Shown piece after piece: positions 44,049 to 54,748 of a stretch of DNA of 64,000 nt (position 1 is its first letter; each line of letters starts with the position of its first letter). The notes under the pieces are model-generated. The model did no database searches, had not been told where the DNA came from, and worked only from the letters and a program-made list of their open reading frames with translations. A program made the translations under genes and the position numbers. Origin of the DNA: Pedobacter segetis. GTDB taxonomy: Bacteria; Bacteroidota; Bacteroidia; Sphingobacteriales; Sphingobacteriaceae. The DNA lies in contig NZ_JAEHFY010000002.1 of the NCBI RefSeq assembly GCF_016623585.1, forward strand, positions 124,001-188,000, in the 5' to 3' direction.

Positions 44049-46100
44049 TTATTGCCCCAGAATTACTTCAGACTCTGTTTTATCTTTATAAACCACTTTT
44101 ATACCAAAAGCTTTGGCCTGTTTTTTCACATTGGCTTCTACCATGGCGTTCTGATTGCCCGATATAGATTTATACATGCTTAAACCATCCCCATCATCTT
44201 TGTAAACGATAAAAAAATCAACTTCCTGATGTGGTTTTTCCCAAGTTAAAGACTCTTCTTTTTTAGCTTCATCATAATTTGATCTTAAATTTGGTTTGTA
44301 AGCTGTTTCTTTATATTGGGTTTTAAGGTACAGTGGAAAAGATAATGCGGATGCAAGATGGGAAGAGTCCACAGCGGTAATGGTATATAGATAAGCCAAT
44401 CCGCCCAAGGCAGTTGTATCTTCAAATGAAGTGTCTTTGGTAGTGCCAATTATCTGGTACAGGCTATCAGTAGAGGCTTTTCTGTATAAATTAAAATGGG
44501 AGAAATCTTCTTCAATACCCCCAGTCCAGTATATTTTTACGCCATTGGCATTATTGGAATATTTTTGGATAACAGGTACGGATGGTGGCAGAATATCTGG
44601 CCTTTCAAGGATTAATGCCTGGCTCATTTTACTGCCATTGAAATTACCATCTATAGCAGTTATTTTAATAAATAGTTTTTTAGTTAACGTATTTAAAGTT
44701 GTTTTGAAAGAATATGTGGTATCTCCCATCATATCAGAAATCGGGATAAATTCATGATTTTCCTGATTGGCGGCATAGACTTTATATCCACGTAAGGCTT
44801 TACCACTTATATCTGGCTTCCATTTCAAAACCACCAATCCAGTTGTGTCTATCAATCCCTTTAAACCAGATGGGGGAAGGGGAGGTATGGTATCTGGAAT
44901 GAAAACATATGCTGGGCTGCTGAAGCTTGCATTCCCTGCGGTATCAACAGCCATCAAACGGTAATAAGCAGATTTAAAGTCTTTGCTTAAAACAACTTTT
45001 TGAGAGATTTGAGAGGGTGGCATTATGGTTTTATTTATTATACTATCTTCCTGATTTAGGCCGCTGCCCCCCAAAAGATAATAACCTTTTAAATCTTTGT
45101 CCAAACTCTTGTTCCATGTAAATACAACCTCATTCCCTTTTTTGTCGAATTTCAAATCAGAAACCGATGGAGGTGTACGGTCAACCGCCATTCCTTGTGC
45201 AGTTTCTTCAAATTTTTGATGCTCGCCAAAGGCATTTACCCCTATCAAACGGTAATAATAAGGCTTATAGTTGGCTACAGAATCTACATAGTAATAAGAT
45301 ACATTTTTATCAGTGGTATCTGTAGCCGGTAAATAAATTTGTGTGTTCAAATTCTTAAAATTAATTTTATCTATAGACCGCTGGATATAATAACCCGTGA
45401 ATGGGCTGTTTTCTTTTAGCCATTTCAGGGTTATGGTTTGCTCTCCATTTTTTGTTTGTAAACCAAAAAATTTTTCTTTCACGCCAGCATCATGCCCAAT
45501 AACGTACACAAAACCAGTATCGATACTGTTGGCATAATGATAAGGCTTAGCTGCAGAAATGCGATATACATACTTCTTATTAAAATCTACCTTTAAGGTG
45601 TCATCAAAAGCCAAACCTGCATACTTGGCAGCAGAAGGACTTATTGCTGAATAAAGCGATGCGATAAGGTGCCTGTTTTGCCTTTCTTCATCCTGCATTT
45701 TCACCTGCGCTATCAGGCTCAAACCTTTAGGGTATTCACTTTTTCCATAAAGGGTCTGTGCCATGATAATCAAAGCTGTATCCTTTTCAAAGCCGGGATG
45801 CGTCATTTCCTGCAATGTGGCAGCTTTGATGGTATCCTTGCTGATGCGCACCCAGTCTTTAGATTCCGCTTTGTTATCTTTGCCTAAGATCAGCCGATCT
45901 ATAAAAACCCCGTCCTTAACCATCTGATCAAATAACTGGTAATTACTAATATTCCATCTCAGGGATATTTTATCCGGATATGCCTTACCTTTTCCAACAA
46001 TTTTGCCTCCGATGGTATAGGGCAGCTGTACGCTTTTTTTCTGTGCAAAAGTTTGTATGAAGCTTAGGCAAACGAATAAGGAGATACAAGTGATTTTCAT
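44049..46100 (-). CDS. Secreted fibronectin type III repeat protein
   Basis: A 683-residue exported protein (signal peptide MKITCISLFVCLSFIQTFAQ). After a unique N-terminal part (about 25-220) come four to five FN3-like repeats (about 225-590), with recurring YYIQRS, YYRLIGV, YYRLMAVDTAGN, GYKVYAAN and YLYTITAVDSS strands separated by TPP or IPPLPP linkers. A final short domain closes the protein (YNEAKKEES-like start to SEVILGQ). No enzyme motif or sorting domain is seen. Its start is 4 bp after the stop of the 2052-residue protein, so the two are probably made together and may interact at the surface. Confidence 0.85.
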   Translation of the reverse strand: MKITCISLFVCLSFIQTFAQKKSVQLPYTIGGKIVGKGKAYPDKISLRWNISNYQLFDQMVKDGVFIDRLILGKDNKAESKDWVRISKDTIKAATLQEMTHPGFEKDTALIIMAQTLYGKSEYPKGLSLIAQVKMQDEERQNRHLIASLYSAISPSAAKYAGLAFDDTLKVDFNKKYVYRISAAKPYHYANSIDTGFVYVIGHDAGVKEKFFGLQTKNGEQTITLKWLKENSPFTGYYIQRSIDKINFKNLNTQIYLPATDTTDKNVSYYYVDSVANYKPYYYRLIGVNAFGEHQKFEETAQGMAVDRTPPSVSDLKFDKKGNEVVFTWNKSLDKDLKGYYLLGGSGLNQEDSIINKTIMPPSQISQKVVLSKDFKSAYYRLMAVDTAGNASFSSPAYVFIPDTIPPLPPSGLKGLIDTTGLVVLKWKPDISGKALRGYKVYAANQENHEFIPISDMMGDTTYSFKTTLNTLTKKLFIKITAIDGNFNGSKMSQALILERPDILPPSVPVIQKYSNNANGVKIYWTGGIEEDFSHFNLYRKASTDSLYQIIGTTKDTSFEDTTALGGLAYLYTITAVDSSHLASALSFPLYLKTQYKETAYKPNLRSNYDEAKKEESLTWEKPHQEVDFFIVYKDDGDGLSMYKSISGNQNAMVEANVKKQAKAFGIKVVYKDKTESEVILGQ

Positions 46101-46104
46101 GATT

Positions 46105-49100
46105 TCAATATTTTGATGATCCGAATATACCGGCTACAGTGCCAGGAAGTTGAGGTTTTGTTAAATTCCCATTGATGGCATTGGTGGTCATTTGCCCAAT
46201 CGCTTCCCATGTAGCTACCTGATTAGCATTGCTAACAGGTGAACTTGCTTGGTTGGTTTGCGAATTGAAGCCCCAGTTTACCGCATAGTTTACCACCTTA
46301 TCAATTTGCTTTTGTATGGGATTGGTAAATGTTACCGAACCCTGGTCTCCGCAAACCAAATTTTCAGCTTCCATTTTTGAAACCAAAATTGTTGATGATG
46401 AGGGTGATAAAGTGTTGATAGAATTTCCTGCATAATTTCCAAAGTTTATTGCAAAACCATTGGCAGTTTGTTGGGGAAGTTCAGTGGGAATAGCCTCTCC
46501 TATGGCACTAAAATTATCTAAAAGGTCATCAGATTGGCCTCCCGTTTTACTGCAATGAAACCAACCGTCTGTTTCCTTTCCGGCAGAAACATAGTCTATT
46601 TGAAAGTTGGTTGTGGATAGCCCGGTTCTGTTGGCTAAGAACTCCTTCAGTTTTTGATATTTATTTTGCTCTAAATTTGCAATAACCGGTGGAGGATTTT
46701 GTAAAGGAGCTTGCACATTCACATACTGATGCTGGATGATGATGTTATTTGTGGCCCCCCCTTTGCTGTAATCAGGTTGGAAAACATCATTTGAACGGAC
46801 ATCATCAATATCAGCTTTGCTGAAACGCTCTCCGCAGAGGTTCAACTCTATCCCTAAATTGCTGCCACGCCCAAAATGGATGTTATAAATCCCGTTAACG
46901 GGTTTTATCCAAGTTTGAAGGGTGTTTTTATTTTGGATATGGCTTTTTAAACTACTGATGTTTTGTTCCGGATGATCCAAATTGCTGATCTTTGAGATGG
47001 CTAAGGCATCAATCTTATTTTGATAAGTATCATAGGCACTGGTTTTAAAATTGAAACCTCCAATAATATGCTCATTGCCAGATAGTTTGTTGATAAGACC
47101 TATATTGGTAGTTCTTTGAAGATACGTTTGTGACACAAGCTCTCCGGCAACCATACCAGTTGTTGTTTTCTCTGTTGTGCTGAAAGTGCTTTGGTTTCCA
47201 TTGCTATTAACCGGGGTTTTAGCAACAAAAACAATGGAATAGCTTGCATTTTTTTCTAATCCGGGATTGGCAATACTCCATTTAGAATGGCTATTGTTAT
47301 AGCTGATACTCTGGCCGCTAGAATTGGTAGAAGGCCTGTAAATACCGTCGTTGAGGTAATTGTTAACCACCTCCATGGTCACCGGCATATCTGCCCCTTG
47401 TTTAACCCCGTTTTTATAAATCCTTCCTACATATTGCGTACCTTCCGGGTATGCAAAGTCTCTGCTCAAATCCAATATCTTTTTAGTTTCTAAATAAATA
47501 GATCCGGTATTTTTTGACTCCTTCACAGGTACATCTTTTTGGCTGTGCAAAGGAGAGGTAATTGCATATTCTGATGAGGGAATAGCTTCAAAACCATTAT
47601 TGGTGGTAAAACTGATTTCTTTGGTTTCTTCTACCACTTTGCCATTTTCTTTTACAAACGTATAGTTGGCAGGCAGGCCGGCAAAACTATCGTCTTCTTT
47701 CATATGGGCAATTACCTTAAAAGTGTATTTGGTATTTTTTTCTAAATGGTTTTGGCTATCGTATGCCAAAGAATACTCATCTAATCTTTTTAGGCTATTG
47801 GTAACATCTGTTCCGTTTAACATTATTTTTAAGCAGGATCGATCAAAAAGGAATTTCCGCTTTGTGGGGCTTCCATCTTTATTAGGATGCTCATAATCCT
47901 CCCATTCCAGATAACCTCCTGTATAGCCTCCCGGTCCATAATCTCCGCCAGCTTTAATATTGAAAGCTGCAGCCGGCACTGCGGTTATATCCAGCTTATC
48001 ATCAGATTGCACCGTAGGGCTCAACTCAGAGATAATAGTTAACCCACCTAAGGCATCTGTACCGGATACACATTTTTCGCCCACGCTAAACCTAAAATTA
48101 AAATTTCCTCCAATTGCGCCATCCAATATAGAGAAGTATCCGCCTACGTTTCCTTCTGCCCAACTAGGGTTAGGCAAACCAGCCCTCACAATGGCGGCCG
48201 CACCGGCATCGAATATATTGAAAGTGCCCTTTATCAATAAAAGGTTTACTTTGATCCCTATTTTGGCCTGAGCACCCATGTAGGCCTGTCCTTTGGCATA
48301 CCAACCGCCCGGCCCGCCAGCGCCCAATACATTGTTGCAAGTTGTCTCAGGGTTGATGGAAAGATCAAAACCCATCAGGGCTTTTAGGGTGCCCACAAAC
48401 ATGAGGAATTGTTTATCATCAAAACCAAATTTGGTATAAGAACCTATGATCAGCCCTTTGTTGCTTCCCTCTGCATGGTAAGTTCTTGGAGCAGCAGGTT
48501 GCCTGTTGTTGAGGATGTCTTTTTGCATACCTGCCAGTTGCAACACTTCATCCGGGATGGCGGGCATGGGGTCAATCTGCATGGTGCCAACTTCCAAATA
48601 GGATGTACCCACAAACAGGCCGTTAAAAACATCTACCTTAGTTGGCCCTGGTGTGTTACCCAAAGGTCGCCCAATATGGATGAACCAACCTTCTGGCGAG
48701 GAATAAAATTCCGTACTTCCTGTTACATGCAACAGCCCATGGCTGTCAACATTGGGTACGCCTAACTCTGCGCCAATTTTTGCATCAAACACCTTATTTC
48801 CGAAATCGTATTCCACATTCAAATCGCCCGCACCTGTAGAAACGCCCCTTCTTTGATTTAAAGGTTTGCTCACATCGGTAAGAATCCTAGCGTTACCATT
48901 GATTTTTACAAAATCTACTCCTCCACCAGGTTTAAATCCCATAGAAAAGGTGGCATCTGCATCTAAAGTATTTCTGCTGGTCAGTCCAAATAAAATGGTG
49001 GCCTGTAAACCAAAACCTCCGCGTTGTGGGCTTAAGCTTAAACCCGCGGGGTTAAAATTCAACAAATCTTCAGGACTAGAATCGGGGTTTGGGTCCTTGT

Positions 49101-52100
49101 CGCTTTTATAGGATGCAGGAATCACATCAACATCCTGAGTTTTTGCTTGGGTAGGTATTGCTGCTGCATGCGGTACAGAAGAAGGGTCCAATGCCATATT
49201 ATAATAAAAACCACCGCCAAAGCCATACAATGCTACTGGAATGGGAGGTGCAAAAGTGATCCCGGTTTGTCCAAAATCTGCCAAGGCGTTAAAATCAAAA
49301 TAATTAAATGCGCCTTGGTTATCAGATTTTGAACCAAACCTTGCCCTCATGTTAACGGTAAGCATAGAGGCAATGTCTGTTTCTAAAGCTCCCACAAAAC
49401 CTTCATCTATTTGGTTTCCGGCATTTTTATTAAAATATTTTATCGCACCTTTTAATTTAAAAGGGCCCAAATCAGTACCGCCGGCAAAAGTAATGTCCTC
49501 AATTTTTCCACCTATGCCTGTCCATACTATTCTGTTGTTTTCTTTTTTGATACCCGATGAAATAGAGAAGGTGGCATCTGCTTTGCAACTGATGGCAGAG
49601 CCCGCAAGGCTCAAATTTCCTTTAAATTGTAACGATGCTTTGGCTCCTAATCCATCAGGACTGGTACTCAATGCGGCAGTTTCTAAATTATAATCAAATC
49701 CTGCTAGGCTATGTTGAGGCGATGCCAAAGCAATCTTTAAATTGCCGGCTTCAATAAAATTACCGTAAGTCATCAATTTTAAACCTTCAAAATGGATTCC
49801 AGGCAAGCCTACTTTTCCTACTCCCGGGATTTTCATATTTGAAGTGTTAGCAATGCTCAAAACGCCGTTGAGGTTTGCGGTGGCCTTAATTTCCTGATTG
49901 CTTGTTCCTTCTACCACAATACTGCAGTTAGTCAAATCTACATTCATGAACAAGGCATTAAAATCAATATTTTTTTTGTTGCTTATCGCAAATTGATAGG
50001 CCAGATCATCACCATTGGATGCAGAACTTAGCGTTGCCGAATAATCTAACTGGTTTTTGGCATCGTTAAAATTGCCGCTTGCCGGCAAAACCAACTTGCC
50101 CCCCATACTGCTTGTTTTGAATGCCGATTTAAAAAAATCAATCTTAAATTGATTGATGGAAGCGTACCAACCTCCCATCGATCCATTGGCAAGAGACAGT
50201 AGGTTGCCAGCTTTTTGTACCGTACCTGTAAATCCGTTATCATCATAAATAAGATTAGATCCCTCAATGGAAACATCATCATTACTGGCCAAATTCTTAA
50301 TGATCTCTGGAAGTTTCACATTAATTTTAGGGATAAATATACCTCGCCAAGTTTTTGCGCTGGTATTTATGGGCGAGCTGCCTTCTGAAACATATTGTAC
50401 CGGTAAACCTGTTGGGTTCTCAAAATCTGAATGATCGTAATAGATTTTATTGGTATCCGCCTCAAATTTAATGCTGCGCATCCCATCCACATAAAATGTT
50501 GGCAGTGTCAATTCAGCAATCCAGTTTTGCCAACCTTTTTTGGTAATAGCTTTAATGCCTGCTACCAAAGGGGCGTTGGTTTGGGCATTTCTTAATGAGT
50601 TTGACGGGAAATCATATGCTGCATCGATAGCCAAAGATTGGAAACCATTTTTATCGAACGCAACAAAGGTGCCGCTTGGGTTATTACCGATGCTGCTTGT
50701 TTTATTTAATTTGATGTTGATGCGGGAAAGTTGTACATCATTGGACAAATAGAGCTTTCCGCTTTCGCACAGCTTATCTTGCGTTAGGCACATCCCCCTG
50801 CTGCTGAAAGCTATTGTTTTATTGGCTTCCGGAGCATCCATTGCGCTAGCGGCATCAAACCAGGCTTGCGTGGCGGTAAAATACATACGCCCTATACCAA
50901 TTTTCATAACCCCTGCATCTAAGATCAAGGGCAATTCAAAACCTTGGCTATTGCCGCTGTTTTTAAGGTAAGAGAGCGAATTTTCTGTATGGTTAGACAG
51001 GAAGGCCTCCCAATTTTTGATGCCTTCATCATCAAAACGGATCACTTTGTCATCGGGGCTGCTGGCTTCGGGCACCAAATCGGCTATTTGAGGATTTACC
51101 AATCCTTTTACCATCCCGCTTTTCATTCTTAGTTCGGGGTTAACCGTTAAATTAAAGAAAGCAACATTTAATTTTGCGCCAGACAGGCCAGAATCTATAA
51201 AAGGTAGAATGATTTTACCTTTACCGTTTAAATACGATGAAGAGCGCTGTAAACCTGTAACCTCCATTTTAAACTCGCCAACACTAATTATGCTACCAAT
51301 TTTCACTAAGTCGTTTTTAGTGTTCCCTTCGGCCAAAACTTGCTTGCAATTACAGCTTGGTGCAAAGCTTGGTTCGGTTGTATTAGGGCTTTTTTCTGTT
51401 GCGATAATTTCTGCGGGCTGGGAATAGGTAAACGAAATTACCTCACTTTGCCCATTATTTCTAAACGGGGTGTTGTTAAAAGGATCAAAAGCTTGTATAG
51501 ATAATGCGTATTTTCTGCCGGCGGTCAGTTGTGGATCGGAAGGATTATAAATATAAGAGTTCCCTATAACCTCTTTCTCAAAAAAATAAGGCTGTGTTGC
51601 GCTCATCAAGGCATCATTTGGGTTTTTATCCCCAAACAGCTCTACCATACGGATCTTGTACCTTACCTGTGGTGCTGTACCTGGGGGCGTGTTCCAAATG
51701 ATCGGGAAATTTTGCCCCGCAGAGGAATTGATTTCTTCATCTGCCAAGGGGCGGATAATCAATGGTGGCTCTAAACTGCTGATGCTAAATGTATTGCTGC
51801 ACCCCAAGGGATTATCGGGGCTGATGGGTTGGTTATCATCATAATTAAAAGCCCTGATACAAAAACGGTAAGCGCCTTCTGGCAAACCATTTTTAGAAAT
51901 GAACTCACTTTGTGTAATACCCGTATAGTTGATCTTGGTATAGTCAAAAAAGTAACTCAGGTCGTTTCCATTTAAGCTTATACTGCCTCCGGGGTTCAGT
52001 ACAATGGGTTGTGGACTTTTATAGCTGTCGCTCACTTGTAAAATGATACCATTATCCCCATAAACAGTTCCTCTTAGCTGTATCCTTTGCACCTGAGTAG

Positions 52101-52263
52101 AAGTATTCAAAACATTTACCACCATCAATTGAGGGTTGGATGAATAATCTGTGATCTTAGTTGGATATGGGGGTAAAATCTGAACAGAAACATTCACTTG
52201 TGCAAATGCGTTTAATTGATATGCACCAATCAATAGCAGTAAAAAAATCCATTTTGTTTTCAT
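46105..52263 (-). CDS. Giant secreted TANFOR-like protein (2052 aa)
   Basis: Signal peptide MKTKWIFLLLLIGAYQLNAFA, then an N-terminal region (about 25-290) resembling the TANFOR domain of Bacteroidota: VSVQILPPYPTKITDYSSNP, GLPEGAYRFCIRAFNYDDNQ, LGCSNTFSI, and a following FN3-like segment. A linker with CNCK (near 305) leads to a very long middle part (about 310-1450). This consists almost entirely of predicted beta strands with small hydrophobic and polar residues alternating (for example KADATFSISSGI, LDADATFSMGF). Two Ig-like regions follow (about 1470-1750) and a mixed C-terminal region closes it. No enzymatic motif or T9SS sorting domain is visible. The ATG is 2 bp after the barrel gene's stop. 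Function unknown. Confidence 0.8.
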   Translation of the reverse strand: MKTKWIFLLLLIGAYQLNAFAQVNVSVQILPPYPTKITDYSSNPQLMVVNVLNTSTQVQRIQLRGTVYGDNGIILQVSDSYKSPQPIVLNPGGSISLNGNDLSYFFDYTKINYTGITQSEFISKNGLPEGAYRFCIRAFNYDDNQPISPDNPLGCSNTFSISSLEPPLIIRPLADEEINSSAGQNFPIIWNTPPGTAPQVRYKIRMVELFGDKNPNDALMSATQPYFFEKEVIGNSYIYNPSDPQLTAGRKYALSIQAFDPFNNTPFRNNGQSEVISFTYSQPAEIIATEKSPNTTEPSFAPSCNCKQVLAEGNTKNDLVKIGSIISVGEFKMEVTGLQRSSSYLNGKGKIILPFIDSGLSGAKLNVAFFNLTVNPELRMKSGMVKGLVNPQIADLVPEASSPDDKVIRFDDEGIKNWEAFLSNHTENSLSYLKNSGNSQGFELPLILDAGVMKIGIGRMYFTATQAWFDAASAMDAPEANKTIAFSSRGMCLTQDKLCESGKLYLSNDVQLSRINIKLNKTSSIGNNPSGTFVAFDKNGFQSLAIDAAYDFPSNSLRNAQTNAPLVAGIKAITKKGWQNWIAELTLPTFYVDGMRSIKFEADTNKIYYDHSDFENPTGLPVQYVSEGSSPINTSAKTWRGIFIPKINVKLPEIIKNLASNDDVSIEGSNLIYDDNGFTGTVQKAGNLLSLANGSMGGWYASINQFKIDFFKSAFKTSSMGGKLVLPASGNFNDAKNQLDYSATLSSASNGDDLAYQFAISNKKNIDFNALFMNVDLTNCSIVVEGTSNQEIKATANLNGVLSIANTSNMKIPGVGKVGLPGIHFEGLKLMTYGNFIEAGNLKIALASPQHSLAGFDYNLETAALSTSPDGLGAKASLQFKGNLSLAGSAISCKADATFSISSGIKKENNRIVWTGIGGKIEDITFAGGTDLGPFKLKGAIKYFNKNAGNQIDEGFVGALETDIASMLTVNMRARFGSKSDNQGAFNYFDFNALADFGQTGITFAPPIPVALYGFGGGFYYNMALDPSSVPHAAAIPTQAKTQDVDVIPASYKSDKDPNPDSSPEDLLNFNPAGLSLSPQRGGFGLQATILFGLTSRNTLDADATFSMGFKPGGGVDFVKINGNARILTDVSKPLNQRRGVSTGAGDLNVEYDFGNKVFDAKIGAELGVPNVDSHGLLHVTGSTEFYSSPEGWFIHIGRPLGNTPGPTKVDVFNGLFVGTSYLEVGTMQIDPMPAIPDEVLQLAGMQKDILNNRQPAAPRTYHAEGSNKGLIIGSYTKFGFDDKQFLMFVGTLKALMGFDLSINPETTCNNVLGAGGPGGWYAKGQAYMGAQAKIGIKVNLLLIKGTFNIFDAGAAAIVRAGLPNPSWAEGNVGGYFSILDGAIGGNFNFRFSVGEKCVSGTDALGGLTIISELSPTVQSDDKLDITAVPAAAFNIKAGGDYGPGGYTGGYLEWEDYEHPNKDGSPTKRKFLFDRSCLKIMLNGTDVTNSLKRLDEYSLAYDSQNHLEKNTKYTFKVIAHMKEDDSFAGLPANYTFVKENGKVVEETKEISFTTNNGFEAIPSSEYAITSPLHSQKDVPVKESKNTGSIYLETKKILDLSRDFAYPEGTQYVGRIYKNGVKQGADMPVTMEVVNNYLNDGIYRPSTNSSGQSISYNNSHSKWSIANPGLEKNASYSIVFVAKTPVNSNGNQSTFSTTEKTTTGMVAGELVSQTYLQRTTNIGLINKLSGNEHIIGGFNFKTSAYDTYQNKIDALAISKISNLDHPEQNISSLKSHIQNKNTLQTWIKPVNGIYNIHFGRGSNLGIELNLCGERFSKADIDDVRSNDVFQPDYSKGGATNNIIIQHQYVNVQAPLQNPPPVIANLEQNKYQKLKEFLANRTGLSTTNFQIDYVSAGKETDGWFHCSKTGGQSDDLLDNFSAIGEAIPTELPQQTANGFAINFGNYAGNSINTLSPSSSTILVSKMEAENLVCGDQGSVTFTNPIQKQIDKVVNYAVNWGFNSQTNQASSPVSNANQVATWEAIGQMTTNAINGNLTKPQLPGTVAGIFGSSKY

Positions 52264-52265
52264 GC

Positions 52266-53960
52266 TTAAAAGTTTAAGGAGTAACTCAATTCGCTTCTGG
52301 TCTCAGAAAAATTGGGGGTAATGGCGTTCAGGCTTTTCGCTTTATTATTGGTAAAATAAAAATTGAAACCTAAATTTTGACGCTTATCCACCTTATAGTT
52401 TAAATTGCCAGAGGCATTGATGATGAAAGACTTATTTTGGTTGGCATCGCTTTGCGTTAAGGTGTTGGTGATGCCGGCCTGTAATTTGTTTTTTATCAAA
52501 AAGGTGTTACCGCCCAATGTTGCCCCTAAAAATTTACTGTTTAGCCCCGCACCTTTAAGGTTTGTGTTGTTAAGGTTGATGAAAACACTCCAATTTTTTT
52601 GGGGGAAACCGAGGTTGTAGTTGATGAAAAACTGGGTGGTATTGATGTTTCTTGATGCGGCATCGTTACCAAAAAAATTATTGAAATCTCGCAGGGTATT
52701 GATGCTAGCAGATGCTGAAATGGCATGCGTGGCATTGGTAGATGTGATAAAATACCTCGGCATTAGGCCTATGGTTTGGGTGGTCTGCACAATTTTGATA
52801 GAGTCGGCATAAAGTACAGTCTTTGCCCTTTGGTTGTCAGAAAAATTACTGTAAACCACATCAAAGCCTAAACTTTTGTTGACCTCATAGCTCAGATTTG
52901 CCGACCCGATCACTCTGTTGTTTTGGGCCCTTTTTTGGTTCTTTAAATTATCATGCTGCAAACCCAAACTTCCAGATAACCTGGCTTTTCCTTTGAATAA
53001 GGTAGCCGATGGGCTGAGGATGTAATTCTCCAAATCGGAATTAAAATAATAAGCACCCATGGTCTTAAAATCTGGGTCTATGCGCTTATAGCCTAACTTT
53101 ATCTGATAATTTTTGCCCTTATAAACTAATGCTGCTGATATTGCCGTATAAAACTCTGTGGTGGCATTTATAGAGAAGTATTTCTTTGCTTGATTTAGTA
53201 CGGGGTTATCAAAAGAATCTAAAGAAAGCGAAGAGTTGTAATCTTTAGTGTATAAACTTGCTGCACCATCGCTCTCAAACAAAATATTTTTAAAAAGGGT
53301 AAACTTATAAGAATAGCCCAATACATTATTAGATGCAGGGTTCACTATATTTAATTGATTGGGCAAGTTATCGGGTATTTTATCATCATCTTTTGCGCTT
53401 AGGTAACTAAACTCAAAAAAGTTTTTATCGGATCCATAGCCCAACTTTGCAGCGTAAGCCTTCCTGCTAAAAGAAAAAGGCACTAAAGCCTGTGTAGTGG
53501 TGTCTATGGTGGTGGCCCTGTTTAACCGGCCATACATAAAACCCAGCCTCAATTTCCCGGGCTTCATCTCAAAACCAGCACCTAAAATGGTATGGCCGCC
53601 TAATGTATAAGGCGAGAAGTTGAGGTTACGGTAACCGCCATGAAGGGTAAGCCATTTATAGGTAGGGCTTATGCCAAACTGGTTAAAGGGCTGCCTAAAA
53701 GAACGATCGACCTCACTAAAGGTAAAAGATACCGGTATAGTGAAACCATAGAAGCTAAAAGTTGGGCTACCTACCAGATAATAACTCAAAGGTTTGCGCC
53801 GATCCGGGATCCCATTGGCATTATAGGAAATACCCCTAGCTTGTATGTTACCGCTAAAGTTAAACGGTTTTTCGTTTTTTAGGTTTGTAAAATCTTGTGC
53901 CTGCACAGGATTTATCATGAAGGCTAACCCAAAAGCACCTAATAAAATGCACTTTTTCAT
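52266..53960 (-). CDS. Predicted outer-membrane beta-barrel protein
   Basis: A 564-residue protein. ATG 53958-53960 is chosen because MKKCILLGAFGLAFMINPVQAQ is a proper signal peptide; an upstream start at 54050 would add 30 odd residues. The mature protein is a succession of amphipathic strands with frequent aromatic ends (GYRNLNFSPYTLGGHTILGA, KLRLGFMYGRLNR, FFEFSYLS, YQIKLGYKRI). It ends in ELSYSLNF, the terminal phenylalanine expected for an outer-membrane barrel. No named family is recognised. Position 2 bp upstream of the giant protein suggests it anchors or exports that protein; this is inference. Confidence 0.75.
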   Translation of the reverse strand: MKKCILLGAFGLAFMINPVQAQDFTNLKNEKPFNFSGNIQARGISYNANGIPDRRKPLSYYLVGSPTFSFYGFTIPVSFTFSEVDRSFRQPFNQFGISPTYKWLTLHGGYRNLNFSPYTLGGHTILGAGFEMKPGKLRLGFMYGRLNRATTIDTTTQALVPFSFSRKAYAAKLGYGSDKNFFEFSYLSAKDDDKIPDNLPNQLNIVNPASNNVLGYSYKFTLFKNILFESDGAASLYTKDYNSSLSLDSFDNPVLNQAKKYFSINATTEFYTAISAALVYKGKNYQIKLGYKRIDPDFKTMGAYYFNSDLENYILSPSATLFKGKARLSGSLGLQHDNLKNQKRAQNNRVIGSANLSYEVNKSLGFDVVYSNFSDNQRAKTVLYADSIKIVQTTQTIGLMPRYFITSTNATHAISASASINTLRDFNNFFGNDAASRNINTTQFFINYNLGFPQKNWSVFINLNNTNLKGAGLNSKFLGATLGGNTFLIKNKLQAGITNTLTQSDANQNKSFIINASGNLNYKVDKRQNLGFNFYFTNNKAKSLNAITPNFSETRSELSYSLNF

Positions 53961-54050
53961 GTTTGTTTTTAACAGAGATGAAACGATCATGATGTAATGA
54001 ACAAGCCCCAAGGGTTTTGGTAAAATCATGGTGGTTCCATGAGATGACAT

Positions 54051-54407
54051 TTAGAAATCTGTTGAGATAACCTGTTCACTACATGAAGTAATATTTACCG
54101 TTTGGCTGATATGCTTATTTTGAATGGGAATTCCTGCATTATCAAATGCGAAAACATCTAATTTATAAGTTCCTGGGCTAAAATGTAGTGTGTCTTGGAA
54201 TAATCCCTTATTTAAAGTTTTTCTCTTGTATTTTGGCACATAGGTATCTACCCCATGGGCGTTTGGAGAGTTAGAGGCGTATTTTAATGTGATGATTCCA
54301 TAATTGTAGCGTTCACAATCTTTAATTTTGTTACCATCATTTTTGCTGCATCCCACAATGAAAACCGGGATGATTACAAGCAATAAGATTTGTGTTGATA
54401 TTTTCAT
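54051..54407 (-). CDS. Small lipoprotein of the envelope cluster
   Basis: A 118-residue protein with lipoprotein signal peptide ending VFIVGC (Cys20), followed by SKNDGNK, then a compact beta-rich domain of about 90 residues with two cysteines (DCERYNY, ITSCSEQ) that could form a disulfide. No known family. First gene of the leftward envelope operon and divergent from the histidine kinase, with about 290-340 bp between starts. Confidence 0.72.
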   Translation of the reverse strand: MKISTQILLLVIIPVFIVGCSKNDGNKIKDCERYNYGIITLKYASNSPNAHGVDTYVPKYKRKTLNKGLFQDTLHFSPGTYKLDVFAFDNAGIPIQNKHISQTVNITSCSEQVISTDF

Positions 54408-54748
54408 TTTTTTAGCGTATTAATTAAATATTTATAGATCAATTTTTGATTTTAAAACCTAAATCATAATTAAAATTAGCCTACTTTATAAAATAAAAAT
54501 CGCTGATTGAGCAGAATACCAGTTTTAATGATCTAAAGCAGAAAAGCAATTAGGGAAACACCAAAGGTTTGAGGAAAAAAATCTGCAATTTGCTGGCTTA
54601 TAATCCTTTTGAACATTTTATGGATTTTTATTTAGATTTATTGGATGATGAAATTGCTTAATTTCTTTAACCCTCTTAAGAATGATTTAACCAAATGGAT
54701 AAGACAATTATAAAACAGCCCCAATCTATTATTACGTTTTCATTGATT

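Noticed and set aside
48409-48765. A 118-codon open frame, and several others, opposite the 2052-residue gene
   Set aside because: Antisense to a long frame with signal peptide and tight operon spacing; no recognisable features.
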